A stretch of DNA of 64,000 nt from Tianweitania populi (lineage in GTDB: Bacteria; Pseudomonadota; Alphaproteobacteria; Rhizobiales; Rhizobiaceae): contig NZ_BMZQ01000001.1 of NCBI RefSeq assembly GCF_014652875.1, forward strand, positions 496,001-560,000, read 5' to 3'. Shown here piece after piece: positions 7,527 to 17,237 of the stretch. The notes under the pieces were generated by a model. That model was not told where the DNA came from. It saw only the letters and a list, made by a program, of their open reading frames with translations, and did no database searches. The position numbers were made by a program, and so were the translations under genes. How positions within the stretch are numbered: the first letter of the stretch is position 1; each line of letters begins with the position of its first letter.

Positions 7527-8705
7527 ATGAGCATGGATCCCTACGATCAGCCGCCTGCCGCCGGGTCTCAGCCAAGCCGACCAATCGTGCCGAAATCGGC
7601 CAATGACGCGCTGCGTCCCGAGCGCGGCCTGCCGCCCCCGCGCCGATCCAAGGGTTCGCGCAGCCAGTTCGTGGTGTTCCTGAACTTCATCGTCGCCTGC
7701 CTGGTTCTGGCCGCGGTCGGCGGTCTCGTCGTGGCTTGGTTCGGCAAGTCAATGTTCGAAGGGCCGGGACCTGCCCAGCACACCGAACTCGTTATGATCC
7801 GCCCTAATTCCAGCAGCGCGACGATCGCCGACACGCTGGAGCGTGCCGGCGTCATCAGCGACGCCCGCGTTTTCCGTATAGGCCTGCGCGTCAACGGCGC
7901 GGATAACCAGCTCAAGGCCGGCGAATACGAGGTCAAGGCGGGCGCTTCCATGCGCGACATCATGGAACTCTTGCAAAGCGGCAAGTCCGTGCTGGCGTCG
8001 CTCACTATCCCCGAAGGCCTCACCGTGCAGCAGGCGTTCGCGCGCATTGCCGAGAACGATGCGTTGAGTGGCGACATGCCGACCGACATGCCGCCGGAAG
8101 GTGGCCTGCTTGCCGAAACCGAACGCTTTACCCGCGGCATGCAGCGCAAGGCGTTGGTCGACAAGCTGGTGGATCGTCAGAAGGAGCTGGTGGAAACGAT
8201 CTGGGCGCGCCGCCAGTCCGACTTGCCGATCAAGACGGTCGAAGAGTTCGTTACGCTCGCTTCCATCGTGGAGAAGGAAACGGCGGTCTCTGATGAGCGC
8301 CCGCGCATCGCCGGCGTGTTCATCAATCGCTTGCGCAAGAATATGCGCCTGCAATCCGATCCGACCATCGTCTATGGCCTGTTTGGCGGGGCAGGCAAGC
8401 CGGCGGATCGCGCGATCTACCGCTCAGACATCGACAAGACCACGCCCTACAACACCTACCGCATAGACGGCCTGCCGCCGACGCCCATCGCGATCCCCGG
8501 CCGTGCGTCGCTGGAAGCGGTGGCGAACCCGTCGCGTACGAAGGAACTGTATTTCGTTGCGGACGGCACGGGCGGTCACGTCTTTGCCGAAACGCTCGCC
8601 GAGCATAACGAGAACGTCGCGCGCTGGCGCACCATCCGCCGCCAGCAGGCGCAGACCGCCGGTCAGTCCGCTGCGGAAGCGGAAGAAACCCTGCCGGTCG
8701 AATGA
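7527..8705 (+). CDS. mltG: Endolytic murein transglycosylase MltG (YceG-like)
   Basis: MltG (392 residues from this start) is an inner-membrane lytic transglycosylase that cuts nascent glycan strands and sets their length. A proline-rich cytoplasmic tail (about 1-45) precedes one membrane helix (FVVFLNFIVACLVLAAVGG), then a LysM-like region, then the YceG catalytic domain with the glutamate in ASIVEKETAV and the downstream RLQSDPTIVYGL and YNTYRIDGLPPTPI motifs. The MltG-fabF linkage is widespread. The start could instead be the second ATG two codons on (7533). An AAGGAG lies 14 bases before the chosen ATG, a long spacing. Confidence 0.93.
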   Translation: MSMDPYDQPPAAGSQPSRPIVPKSANDALRPERGLPPPRRSKGSRSQFVVFLNFIVACLVLAAVGGLVVAWFGKSMFEGPGPAQHTELVMIRPNSSSATIADTLERAGVISDARVFRIGLRVNGADNQLKAGEYEVKAGASMRDIMELLQSGKSVLASLTIPEGLTVQQAFARIAENDALSGDMPTDMPPEGGLLAETERFTRGMQRKALVDKLVDRQKELVETIWARRQSDLPIKTVEEFVTLASIVEKETAVSDERPRIAGVFINRLRKNMRLQSDPTIVYGLFGGAGKPADRAIYRSDIDKTTPYNTYRIDGLPPTPIAIPGRASLEAVANPSRTKELYFVADGTGGHVFAETLAEHNENVARWRTIRRQQAQTAGQSAAEAEETLPVE

Positions 8706-9625
8706 CCTCGGACAGACGCCCAGGTCGAGCTTCGTCCACCGGCCTGCAGAGCATGACCGGCTTCGCGCGCGCATCCGCGACACAAGCCGGCACGGCGATT
8801 GCCTGGGAGCTGAAATCCGTCAATGGCAAGACGCTGGAAGCACGTCTGCGCCTGACGCCTGGCTTCGAACGCCTTGAACAACCGGCCCGCCAAGCCCTGC
8901 AGCGCCGGTTCGCGCGCGGCAACATTCAGGGACAGCTAACGATTTCGCGCCAGACCCTGCAAGCCCCACCGGTCGTCAACGAAGCCTTCCTGCGCGATCT
9001 TGCAGGCCTCGCCAAGCGCATCGAAGACCAGTTCGGCGCTGCCCCCGCCACCTCGGCTCAGCTGCTGGCGCTGCGCGGCGTACTGGAAGTGTCGGACGCC
9101 GCAGAGAGCGAAGATGCGCGCTCAGCGCTCGACGCCGCGATCCTTGCCGCCTTGACCGAAGCGCTCGATGCGATGGAACAGGCGCGCCGCAGCGAAGGCG
9201 AGGCGCTGTTCGACATCCTGTCCAGCCATATCGACCACATCGAAGCACTGACGCAGCGCGTCCAGGCCGACCCGTCGCGCGACCCTGCCGTCATACGCGC
9301 CCGTCTTGCCGAACAGGTTCGGCTCCTGCTGGACAGCAACGCTGCGCTCGATGAAGCCCGCCTCAACATGGAAGCGGCGCTGCTTGCCACCAAGGCCGAC
9401 ATTCGCGAAGAGGTCGACCGGCTGACGACCCATGTCGCGGCAGCCAGGCAGCTGCTTGCCGCCGGCGGACCGGTGGGCCGCAAGCTCGATTTCCTGGCGC
9501 AGGAATTTAACCGCGAATCGAATACGCTTTGCTCGAAGTCGAACGCCGCGTCTGTGACGGCCATCGGCCTGGAACTGAAGGTCGTGGTCGACCAGTTCCG
9601 CGAGCAGGTTCAAAACCTGGAGTAG
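8702..9625 (+). CDS. YicC-family endoribonuclease
   Basis: This protein of 307 residues has the YicC N-terminal motif QSMTGFARAS with ELKSVNGK, and the C-terminal DUF1732 motif KLDFLAQEFNRESNTLCSKS. YicC proteins are endoribonucleases linked to sRNA turnover in E. coli. The ATG at 8702 overlaps the mltG stop (ATGA), which argues for coupling; the next ATG at 8753 would start directly at the conserved MTGFARA and cannot be excluded. gmk follows after three bases, the usual yicC-gmk pairing. Confidence 0.92.
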   Translation: MTSDRRPGRASSTGLQSMTGFARASATQAGTAIAWELKSVNGKTLEARLRLTPGFERLEQPARQALQRRFARGNIQGQLTISRQTLQAPPVVNEAFLRDLAGLAKRIEDQFGAAPATSAQLLALRGVLEVSDAAESEDARSALDAAILAALTEALDAMEQARRSEGEALFDILSSHIDHIEALTQRVQADPSRDPAVIRARLAEQVRLLLDSNAALDEARLNMEAALLATKADIREEVDRLTTHVAAARQLLAAGGPVGRKLDFLAQEFNRESNTLCSKSNAASVTAIGLELKVVVDQFREQVQNLE

Positions 9626-9628
9626 ATC

Positions 9629-10288
9629 ATGCGGACGGACCAACCGTCAAAGACCATCCGCCGCCGCGGCGTGATGCTGGTTCTGTCGTCGCCATCAGGC
9701 GCCGGCAAGTCGACCATCGCGCGCACACTTCTGGAACAGCATGAATTCGAGCTGTCCGTCAGCGTTACAACCCGGCAGCGCCGTGGCAGTGAGATCGATG
9801 GCGTCCATTATCGCTTCATCTCGCGCCGCGAGTTCGAAAGCCTGCGCGACGACGATCAGCTGCTGGAATGGGCAGAAGTCCACGGCAATTACTATGCGAC
9901 ACCACGCGATGCGGTCGAAAAGGCCATGTCGGAGGGACGCGACATGCTGTTCGACATCGATTGGCAGGGCGCACAGCAGCTTCGCGAGAAGATGAACACG
10001 GATCTCGTATCGATCTTCATCCTGCCGCCATCGATGGCTGAACTGCGCACGCGATTGAAACGCCGTGCGGAGGACCCGGACGACATCATCGAAACCCGTC
10101 TGACTAATGCGCGGATCGAGATCGAACGGTGGCGCGAGTACGACTACGTGGTGGTCAATGACGACCTCGACCGCGCCTTTGGCGAGGTTCGCGCGATCGT
10201 CGCGGCCGAGCGGCTCCGTCGTGATCGCCGGCCCGGCATGTATGATTTCGTCGCGGGTCTGCTTTCCGAAAAGGCCACAAAGCCGTAA
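9629..10288 (+). CDS. gmk: Guanylate kinase
   Basis: Gmk (219 residues) phosphorylates GMP to GDP with ATP. The P-loop [10 protein letters not shown] is at about 20-29, the GMP-binding motif VSVTTRQRR follows, and the lid segment [17 protein letters not shown] is intact. Last gene of the plus-strand cluster; it ends 6 bp from the convergent rsmA stop, with no room for separate terminators. Confidence 0.97.
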   Translation: MRTDQPSKTIRRRGVMLVLSSPSGAGKSTIARTLLEQHEFELSVSVTTRQRRGSEIDGVHYRFISRREFESLRDDDQLLEWAEVHGNYYATPRDAVEKAMSEGRDMLFDIDWQGAQQLREKMNTDLVSIFILPPSMAELRTRLKRRAEDPDDIIETRLTNARIEIERWREYDYVVVNDDLDRAFGEVRAIVAAERLRRDRRPGMYDFVAGLLSEKATKP

Positions 10289-10294
10289 GTGCGC

Positions 10295-11116
10295 TCAGGC
10301 GACGGCGTTCGCCAGTCGCACGAACTCTTCGATTTCCAGCGTTTCCGCGCGGCGCGTCGGATCGATCTCGGCGCGTTGCAACAGCGCTTCGCCGCCCAGA
10401 ACCTTCAGGCTCTGCCGCAGCATCTTGCGGCGCTGGCCGAACGCGGCCTGCGTGACGCGCTCAAGCATACGCAGGTTCACCGGCAAGGGGGAAGGGCGCG
10501 GCACGAGGTGCACAACGGACGAGGTCACCTTCGGCGGCGGCGTAAAGGCCTGCGCGGGCACGTCGAAGGCAATGCGCGCTTCCGTGCGCCAGCCCGCCAT
10601 CACGGCTAGTCGGCCAAACGCGCTGTCGCCTGGACGCGCCACGATGCGTGCCGCTACCTCGCGCTGGAACATCAGCGCCATGCTCTCGTAGAAGGGCGGC
10701 CACGGCTCCACCGTCAGCCAGCGGATCAGCAGTTCCGTCCCGATATTGTAGGGCAGGTTCGCGATGATGCGCACGCGCGTCCGACTGCCAGCAAGCGCGG
10801 CGAAGTCGGTCGCCATCGCATCGCCGGGAATCACGGTGAGCCGGCCGGGATAATGCGCCGAAATCTCGTCGAGAATGGCAAGGCAGCGCTCATCTCGTTC
10901 AATGGCGATCACCTCGGCGCCCTGCGACAGCAGCGCACGCGTCAAACCACCAGGGCCGGGACCAACTTCGATGACGGTGACGCCATCGAGCGGCCCAGCG
11001 ACCCGCGCGATCTTGCCCGTCAGATTGAGGTCAAACAGAAAGTTCTGGCCGAGCGCCTTTTTGGCAAAGAGCCCGTGGCGCTCGACAACCGCTCGGAGCG
11101 GGGGAAGGTCTTCCAT
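10295..11116 (-). CDS. rsmA: 16S rRNA (A1518/A1519-N6,N6)-dimethyltransferase
   Basis: RsmA/KsgA (273 residues) dimethylates two adenines in helix 45 of 16S rRNA late in 30S assembly. Visible motifs are [11 protein letters not shown] at the N-terminus, the SAM loop [16 protein letters not shown], the acidic VIAIERDE and the catalytic [11 protein letters not shown]. It follows the surA-like gene by 30 bp on the minus strand. In many relatives pdxA sits between surA and rsmA; here it is absent. Confidence 0.96.
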   Translation of the reverse strand: MEDLPPLRAVVERHGLFAKKALGQNFLFDLNLTGKIARVAGPLDGVTVIEVGPGPGGLTRALLSQGAEVIAIERDERCLAILDEISAHYPGRLTVIPGDAMATDFAALAGSRTRVRIIANLPYNIGTELLIRWLTVEPWPPFYESMALMFQREVAARIVARPGDSAFGRLAVMAGWRTEARIAFDVPAQAFTPPPKVTSSVVHLVPRPSPLPVNLRMLERVTQAAFGQRRKMLRQSLKVLGGEALLQRAEIDPTRRAETLEIEEFVRLANAVA

Positions 11117-11146
11117 CAGCGTGTGGTCAAGCGGCAGCGCAGAGGC

Positions 11147-12073
11147 TTAGCGCTTGACGATCTGCCCGCGCTTGTGAAGCTCTTCCGTGTACTTCTTGCT
11201 CAGCGCTTCGCCGCCTTCATTCTTGCTTGCGTCTTCGGCGCCGAACACCATGCGGGCAACGCGGTCGTTCGACACTTCACGCTGCGAACAAACGCCGATG
11301 AACTCGACGCCGCGGGCCGTTTCCTTGACGCCCGTGGCGCCTCCAGCCTTGGTCGACTTGATCTGGTCCGACCATTCCGACGGCAGCTCTGGCTCAAGCA
11401 CGCGGCCGAGATCGCGCACGGTCACGTCGATCAGGCCCTTGGCGAAGCTGCGCGTGCTGTCACAGCCATTGAAGCGGGCGCGCATCGCATCAGCCTCGCG
11501 CTTACGCTTGCCCAGCATCGAGCCGCGCTCGGCAGCCGGCACCACGAAGATCACCTGCTGCAGGAGATATTCGGTGGCAGAAGGCTTGCGGCCTTCCTTC
11601 ATCATGCGCTGCACGACATCCTGTTCGCTCATGCGCCCTTCGGAGCGCGCGCGCATGCCCAAAACCTGACCCCAGCCCATCTGAACCCGCATATATTCGC
11701 GGAAATGCGCCTTGGTGACACCGGCCTTGTTTAGGATCTCGTCCATCTGCGCCGGCGTCAGCTTGTTCGATTCGGCGAAGCGCTTGTAGGAATCATCCAG
11801 CTGCGCATCCGTTACGTTGACCTTGATGCGCGCGATTTCCTGGCTGCGCAGCACCTGATCCACCATGTCGCTGCCGGCCTCACTAGGGCTGCGCTTCTGC
11901 AGCTTCAGGAAGGCCGCGCGGCGGTCGATGTCGTAACTCGTGATCGCCTGCTTGTTGACGATGTACTTTACCTCGCTCGCCTGTGCCGGCACAGGCAAAA
12001 CGAGGGGGGCAGCTGCCGAAAGGAGGGCAACCGCAAAAAGAGGAGCGGCTAGCTTCTTGATGAAAGTCGTCAT
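11147..12073 (-). CDS. surA: SurA-type periplasmic chaperone / peptidyl-prolyl isomerase
   Basis: This 308-residue protein is exported: residues 1-33 form a signal peptide ending PVPAQA. The mature part has a SurA N-terminal helical domain (VNKQAITSYDIDRRAAFLKLQ), then a single parvulin-like domain (ATEYLLQQVIFVV). It is shorter than E. coli SurA (about 430 residues, two parvulin domains) and the parvulin motifs are weak, so it may act as a chaperone without strong isomerase activity (inference). Its place right after lptD matches a role in outer-membrane barrel assembly. Confidence 0.85.
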   Translation of the reverse strand: MTTFIKKLAAPLFAVALLSAAAPLVLPVPAQASEVKYIVNKQAITSYDIDRRAAFLKLQKRSPSEAGSDMVDQVLRSQEIARIKVNVTDAQLDDSYKRFAESNKLTPAQMDEILNKAGVTKAHFREYMRVQMGWGQVLGMRARSEGRMSEQDVVQRMMKEGRKPSATEYLLQQVIFVVPAAERGSMLGKRKREADAMRARFNGCDSTRSFAKGLIDVTVRDLGRVLEPELPSEWSDQIKSTKAGGATGVKETARGVEFIGVCSQREVSNDRVARMVFGAEDASKNEGGEALSKKYTEELHKRGQIVKR

Positions 12074-12207
12074 GAAGAGGGCCTCGTGGGTCTGGATCGC
12101 GCTTGTTACCGGCGCTCGTGCCGGTTCACTGCGGCGAAACGATGTCTGGCGTTCGGCCTTGTCTTAACCTTGATCGGGCGGTGTCCGCAACCGCCCGAAC
12201 AAAGACG

Positions 12208-14595
12208 CTAGTTCAATCCGCCGCGATTGACCTTGCCGAAATCGCCGATCGTGCGGAAGGTCAGGTTGAAGCCGACGCCGCGCTCCACGTCATCGGGATC
12301 GTCGATCTCGCGGCTCTCATTCAAAGCCAGCGCAAAGGTGAAGCACTCGTCGTCATACGCAAAGCCGATCGAGTCACGCACGACGACTTCGGACTGGAAG
12401 TCGTAGATTGCCGATCCGAACACCGACCAGTTCTCGGCCACCTTGGCGCGGGCACCGACGGTCACTTCATGGCGATCTTCCGAGAACCCGTAAAGCGGCT
12501 GCTTCTGGATAAAGGCATACTGGCCGGTCACGGTCAAAGGCGCGGTGGTGTAGCCGAGCTTGACTTCGCCGCGACGCATTTCCAGCGTGTCTTCGTCAAA
12601 CCGTCCGCCGACCGCGCCTGAGAAGCCGAGCGGGCTGCCGACACCGAACTGCGCGACGTAATCCGAGCGATCGCTTTCCAGGCCGGAATAGGCGCCGGCG
12701 CTCACCAGATCCGCCGTGGAATAGGAGTTCAAACCGGCCAGATGGTAGGACTGACCGATGATCGCATTGGTGGTCCAGCCATTGGAAAAGGTGCCGGAAT
12801 AGCGGATGCCGAGATTGGCACGCGTGCCACCTTCGACGCGGTCATAGCCCGAGAACTTGTCGGTCTCGAACAAGGAGGTCGCGTCGAAAACAAGGCTCTG
12901 CGCATCCTCGTTCGGGATGCCGAGCGTTCCGGCATAGCGCTCGTCTGGTCTGATGAGCAGCTGCGCCATCGGTTCGATGACATGCGAGGAGTTGGCGGTT
13001 GTAAACAGCACGGGATAGCGAGCTTCGAGCCCGGCTGTCGCCATGCCGCGCCAATACTGGTCGCGAATGTCGGATGCCGCCGACTGCGCTTCGATGGCGG
13101 CAATCGTGTTGTCCTCATAGCTCGTATAGATGCCGTCGCCGCGAACCTGCAGCAAAGGCGTCAGGGCTAGACCGCCGGGTGTGATCAGCGTGCGGCGCCA
13201 TTCCGCCTGGGCTGTTGCGCGGCCGGTATTGCCGTCGATGCCGCGAATGTTCTGCCCGTCGATGACATTAGGCACGATCCCGGCGAAGTCCGGATAATCG
13301 TCGATCGCCAGGCGGTCGCGCGAAATACCCTGCACATTGACGTCGACCGACAACTCGCCGCCGGCGATGGGTTCATCCGGGGTGATGGAATAATCGAAGC
13401 TCGGCAGAACCCAAGGCTGCTTCTGCGACACGGAGTTCGGATCGCTGTTCAGCACCTCTTCCTGAACCTGGAACTTCATCGCCCGCAAGTCGAAGTAGTT
13501 CCGATCGTTCAGGCCGGTAAGATAAACTTCCGAGCGATGAACGTAGCTTGCATAGCGATCAAGCCCGTAGGTGTAGGCGAAGTTCTTGTCTGTCTGGGCG
13601 AGAATGTCCCAGCCGAACGTCCAGCGTGGGTTGATGCTGAAGGCACCGCTGGAGGTCACCGCACCGCGGAACTCCTCGTCTGCATCCACGGTATTGGCGT
13701 CGAACGCGTCGGGATCGGCCTGGTTGATGCCGGCAACGCGCAGATTGAAGCCGCCATTATCGAATCTGCGCCGGAACTCAGCCTCGCCCATGAAGCCCTG
13801 ACGCGTATAACCGCGTGGCGTGATCGTCAGGTCATAGCTCGGGTTCAGCGCCACGTAGTAGGGCACGGCTGCGCTGAAGCCGAGTTCGTCCTTGTAGCCG
13901 AAGGTCGGGAACAGGAAGCCGCTCTTCTGCTTGACTGTCGGATCCGCCACTTCGAAGGCCGGCAGATAGGCGATAGGGAAGCCGAACATTTCGAAGCGGG
14001 CGCGTTCGAACCGCACCACCTTGGTTTGGCCGTTCCAGATGATCTTCTGCGCCTTCACGCGCCAGATCGGAGGCTTCTCCGGCTTGTCCTCGCAGGGCTC
14101 GCACGCGGTGTAAACGCCTTGATTGAAGGTCGTCACCACGCCGTCGCGACGCTCGGCACTCTCGGCGGCAAAGTAGGTCTTATCCGGCGTTTCGATGCGC
14201 AGCGCATTCACAAAACCGTCGCGGAAATCATCCGTGACGTCGATGCGGTCGGAATAAATGACGTTGCCGCTCTGATCGATCGCTTGCACATTGCCGCTTG
14301 CAACCAAACGGCCGGTCGCGCGGTTGTAGGCAACACGCTGCGCAACGACGCGATTGTTGTTGTAGTCGATCTGGACGCCGCCGACAGCCGTGACGGTCTG
14401 CTTGTCGTTGTCGTAAACCAGCGTATCGGCTTCGAGCAGCATCTGCCCGCCTTCCGGAATCCGGTTGCGCACAGCAGTTTCTTCCACGGTCTGCGCGGAA
14501 GCCAGCCCAAGCGGCGTCACGGCCATGATACAGCCGAGCGCGCTGGCGCTGAGAAGGCGCTTCAGGCGCGCCGAAGACACGGTCGCGCCCCGCAC
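12208..14595 (-). CDS. lptD: LPS assembly outer-membrane protein LptD
   Basis: LptD (795 residues from this start) is the 26-strand barrel that inserts LPS into the outer leaflet. A signal peptide ends near GLASAQ; the periplasmic jellyroll (EADTLVYDNDKQTVTAVGGV) follows, then the barrel domain containing FPIAYLPAFEVADPT. A Cys pair (ACEPCED) lies at the jellyroll-barrel junction, plausible for disulfide control of LptD maturation. I chose the GTG at 14595 because it overlaps the lptG stop by one base; a GTG at 14580 is an alternative, and the open frame continues to 14661 without signal-peptide features. Confidence 0.95.
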   Translation of the reverse strand: MRGATVSSARLKRLLSASALGCIMAVTPLGLASAQTVEETAVRNRIPEGGQMLLEADTLVYDNDKQTVTAVGGVQIDYNNNRVVAQRVAYNRATGRLVASGNVQAIDQSGNVIYSDRIDVTDDFRDGFVNALRIETPDKTYFAAESAERRDGVVTTFNQGVYTACEPCEDKPEKPPIWRVKAQKIIWNGQTKVVRFERARFEMFGFPIAYLPAFEVADPTVKQKSGFLFPTFGYKDELGFSAAVPYYVALNPSYDLTITPRGYTRQGFMGEAEFRRRFDNGGFNLRVAGINQADPDAFDANTVDADEEFRGAVTSSGAFSINPRWTFGWDILAQTDKNFAYTYGLDRYASYVHRSEVYLTGLNDRNYFDLRAMKFQVQEEVLNSDPNSVSQKQPWVLPSFDYSITPDEPIAGGELSVDVNVQGISRDRLAIDDYPDFAGIVPNVIDGQNIRGIDGNTGRATAQAEWRRTLITPGGLALTPLLQVRGDGIYTSYEDNTIAAIEAQSAASDIRDQYWRGMATAGLEARYPVLFTTANSSHVIEPMAQLLIRPDERYAGTLGIPNEDAQSLVFDATSLFETDKFSGYDRVEGGTRANLGIRYSGTFSNGWTTNAIIGQSYHLAGLNSYSTADLVSAGAYSGLESDRSDYVAQFGVGSPLGFSGAVGGRFDEDTLEMRRGEVKLGYTTAPLTVTGQYAFIQKQPLYGFSEDRHEVTVGARAKVAENWSVFGSAIYDFQSEVVVRDSIGFAYDDECFTFALALNESREIDDPDDVERGVGFNLTFRTIGDFGKVNRGGLN

Positions 14596-15683
14596 TAGCC
14601 GTCCTCTCGATGCAGCAAGAAAGTCACCCCGAAAAACATCGCAACTACAACGGGTACCCAAGCCGCGATGACGGGGGGAACGATCCCCGCGCTCCCGAAC
14701 GCCTTGACCAGGACCGATACGACATAAAGCAGAAAGCCGGCAAGGATGCCACCCAGAATCATGATCTCGGATTGTCCCATACGTGCAAAGCGCATCGACA
14801 CTGTTGCCGCAATCAGCGTCATCGCCACGAGCAACAGCGGCAGCGCCACCAAGGAATGAAACTGCATGGCAAAGGCGTCGGCGCGCAGACCAAAGGTCCG
14901 CGCTACGCTGATCTTGCCCGGCAGTTCGAAGAAGGGAACGGTTTCAGGCCGCGCCACGCGCTGCGCCACCAGTTCCGGTGTCAGACCGGTTGGGATGTGA
15001 ACCGATTCGGTTGAAACGATGCGCTGGCCATCGGCAAAGCTTTCGATGCCCTGCAACTCCCAATAGCCTTCGCGCAGATAAGCGCGCTCGGCATCCAGAC
15101 GATCGCTAAAACCGCCATCCGCATCGAAGCGGAAGAAGCTTGCGCCATTCAGTTCAAGCCCATCGTTCAGCACGGCGCGCGCACCGATGATCGTGTCCAC
15201 ACCGTCGAAGCTCTGGCGCAGCCAGGGCTCTTCAAACGCCGTGCTGCGTTTGGTGTCGCCAGCGCGGAGGCTGGTTTCGATCCCTTGCGACTGCGCAAAG
15301 CCATAGGCCGCCAGCGGATTGAGCAGGATGATCGTGAACAGGCCGAACACGAATGCGCCGATCGCCACCGGCGTCAGAAACTGCCAGGCCGAAATGCCGG
15401 CCGAACGCGCAATCACCAGCTCATATTTGCGGTTCAGCGAGATCAGCGTGAACATCGCCGAAAACAGCCCGATGAACGGCACCGTCTGCTGCATCACCAT
15501 AGGCACGCGCAGGGCGGACACTGCGAGCGCTCCGGTGAAGGAGTAGCTGGATGAGCCGGATACGACGTCTTGGAACTGCGTGAAGTCGACAAGAAAAACC
15601 AGCGCGAAAACGCCTACGAAGAACCACGCGGTGATCGTCACGTAGCGCAGAAAGAAATAGCGTCCGAGCGTGAAGCCGATCAT
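14595..15683 (-). CDS. lptG: LPS export ABC transporter permease LptG
   Basis: LptG (362 residues) is one of the two inner-membrane subunits of the LptB2FG complex that extracts LPS. Three N-terminal membrane helices, a periplasmic jellyroll of about 150 residues and three C-terminal helices are visible from the hydrophobicity of the translation. The start GFTLGRYFFLRYV is typical. The ATG overlaps the lptF stop and the stop overlaps the lptD start, so lptF-lptG-lptD are coupled. Confidence 0.95.
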   Translation of the reverse strand: MIGFTLGRYFFLRYVTITAWFFVGVFALVFLVDFTQFQDVVSGSSSYSFTGALAVSALRVPMVMQQTVPFIGLFSAMFTLISLNRKYELVIARSAGISAWQFLTPVAIGAFVFGLFTIILLNPLAAYGFAQSQGIETSLRAGDTKRSTAFEEPWLRQSFDGVDTIIGARAVLNDGLELNGASFFRFDADGGFSDRLDAERAYLREGYWELQGIESFADGQRIVSTESVHIPTGLTPELVAQRVARPETVPFFELPGKISVARTFGLRADAFAMQFHSLVALPLLLVAMTLIAATVSMRFARMGQSEIMILGGILAGFLLYVVSVLVKAFGSAGIVPPVIAAWVPVVVAMFFGVTFLLHREDG

Positions 15684-16870
15684 GCGCGGCCTCCCGGCTG
15701 GGCATTGCCGAAGCGCGAACGGCTGATCATGGCCCGCAGGCCCTCAAAGCGCTGCAACAGCGATTCGACCCACGAGACCGGCAGTTCCAGCGTCTTGTTG
15801 GCACGAATGAAGCCGATCGCCACCGCCGCGGCACCAAGCGGAACGACATACATCAGAACCGAGAACAGCATGCTGCCTTCCGCACTGTTCGCGACGGTAA
15901 AGCCAGCCCAGCGCACGAACAGGGCAATGAAGATCGCGGTCGCCATCGGATGCAGCCGTGCTTCGCGATGCGAGCGCGCATCACCGGCCGACGCGATTGC
16001 AATCAGTGCGAAAACAAGCGGATACAGCCATTCCGTGAATCGGTTGTTGAGCTCGGTCTTGTAGTAGTCCGGACGCTCGATCAGCACCGTATCGTTCGGA
16101 TCGGGATCGAGCAGATAAGACAGCGGCCGGTCCTTCGGGAACATCACCGGCGCCTTTTCGGAAGGCGCGAAAGCCGACAGGTCGAAGCCGTAGGAGTCAA
16201 AGCGGATCAGCGAAGCCGGGCGCTCGGGCGCTTTCCGGCTGATGATGCCTTCCTGCATAAGGAGGACGTTTTCGCCGGGTTTGTCCAGGATCACGCCGGT
16301 CTTGGCGTAATAGTTCAGCTCGGTCTTCGGATCGCGCGAATCGGCCACGAAAATGCCGCCCAGCCGCCCGTCCGGCAGCCGCTGCGAAATCTGCACGTAG
16401 AGCCCGTCTTCCACGCGCCGGAACGAGCCTTCCTGGATCACGCTGGAAATCAGATCGGCATTGGCGCTGGCGAGCAGCACCCGGAAGCGCTCGCGCGCCA
16501 GAGGGTTGAGGCCGTTGTCGACAATGAAAACGAAAACGCTGGCCAGCAGCGCCATCAGAATGATCGGGCGAATGATGGTGCGGCGCGAGGAGCCGGCGGC
16601 GCTCAGCACGACCAGCTCCGAATCCTGGTTCATTGCGCTCAGCGTCTGCGTAATGCCGATGATGAGGGCGAACGGCACGACGATTGGCACCACCGAAGGC
16701 AGCATCATCGTCGCCACCTGGAAAAAGGTGAAGGCTGACTGGCCGCTGTCGGTCACAAGGTTGATGCGCGCCAGAACCTGGCTCACCCAGACCATGGCAA
16801 GCGTCCAGAACAGCGCTGAAGCGAACACGCCAAACGCACGCCGCAAGATGTAGCGCTCTACGACTTTCAT
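15680..16870 (-). CDS. lptF: LPS export ABC transporter permease LptF
   Basis: LptF (396 residues) is the partner of LptG. The N-terminal ERYILRRAFGVF and the helix ending in SELVVLSAAGSSRRTIIRP (the coupling segment that contacts LptB) identify the family. Three helices, a periplasmic domain and three more helices follow the usual order. It is the first gene of the minus-strand lptF-lptG-lptD-surA-rsmA run and is divergent from pepA. Confidence 0.95.
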   Translation of the reverse strand: MKVVERYILRRAFGVFASALFWTLAMVWVSQVLARINLVTDSGQSAFTFFQVATMMLPSVVPIVVPFALIIGITQTLSAMNQDSELVVLSAAGSSRRTIIRPIILMALLASVFVFIVDNGLNPLARERFRVLLASANADLISSVIQEGSFRRVEDGLYVQISQRLPDGRLGGIFVADSRDPKTELNYYAKTGVILDKPGENVLLMQEGIISRKAPERPASLIRFDSYGFDLSAFAPSEKAPVMFPKDRPLSYLLDPDPNDTVLIERPDYYKTELNNRFTEWLYPLVFALIAIASAGDARSHREARLHPMATAIFIALFVRWAGFTVANSAEGSMLFSVLMYVVPLGAAAVAIGFIRANKTLELPVSWVESLLQRFEGLRAMISRSRFGNAQPGGRA

Positions 16871-17237
16871 TCCGTCGTGTTCGTCCTAAACCACGACAGC
16901 AGATGGCGCGCCCCCACGCATCTGCTGCACCCAATCAGTTGACCTCGCCCTGAGCCGGAGTGTTTAACCGCCCCGGACGGGTTGTCCAGCAGTCATAGAA
17001 GCAGCGCTAATGGCTAAGGAATGGCGAAGAAGGGTGGTTAACGAAGTGTTGAGCCCGAAAACGCTGGATATTCTGACTGAACGTTGGGGAAGGAAGGCCA
17101 CGCTGAAGTCACAGCGCCGCATGGCGGTTGCGCGCAATGCGATGCTGAAAAGTCACGCTCTTGAAACTGCCGCGCCGGGGTGTCACTGACTGGGGATGCT
17201 TTTTCCGCTCAGGCGGACCAACTTGCAGGACCTCCTC
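16871..17237. other. Divergent intergenic region between lptF and pepA
   Basis: I see no gene in these 367 bases. Promoters for lptF (minus) and pepA (plus) must be here, but no hexamer pair with proper spacing stands out. A strong antisense open frame runs in from pepA; it is a shadow. Confidence 0.4.

Noticed and set aside
17130-17198. A 22-codon open frame upstream of pepA as a leader peptide
   Set aside because: No ribosome-binding site, no codon bias toward a regulatory amino acid and no attenuator hairpin.
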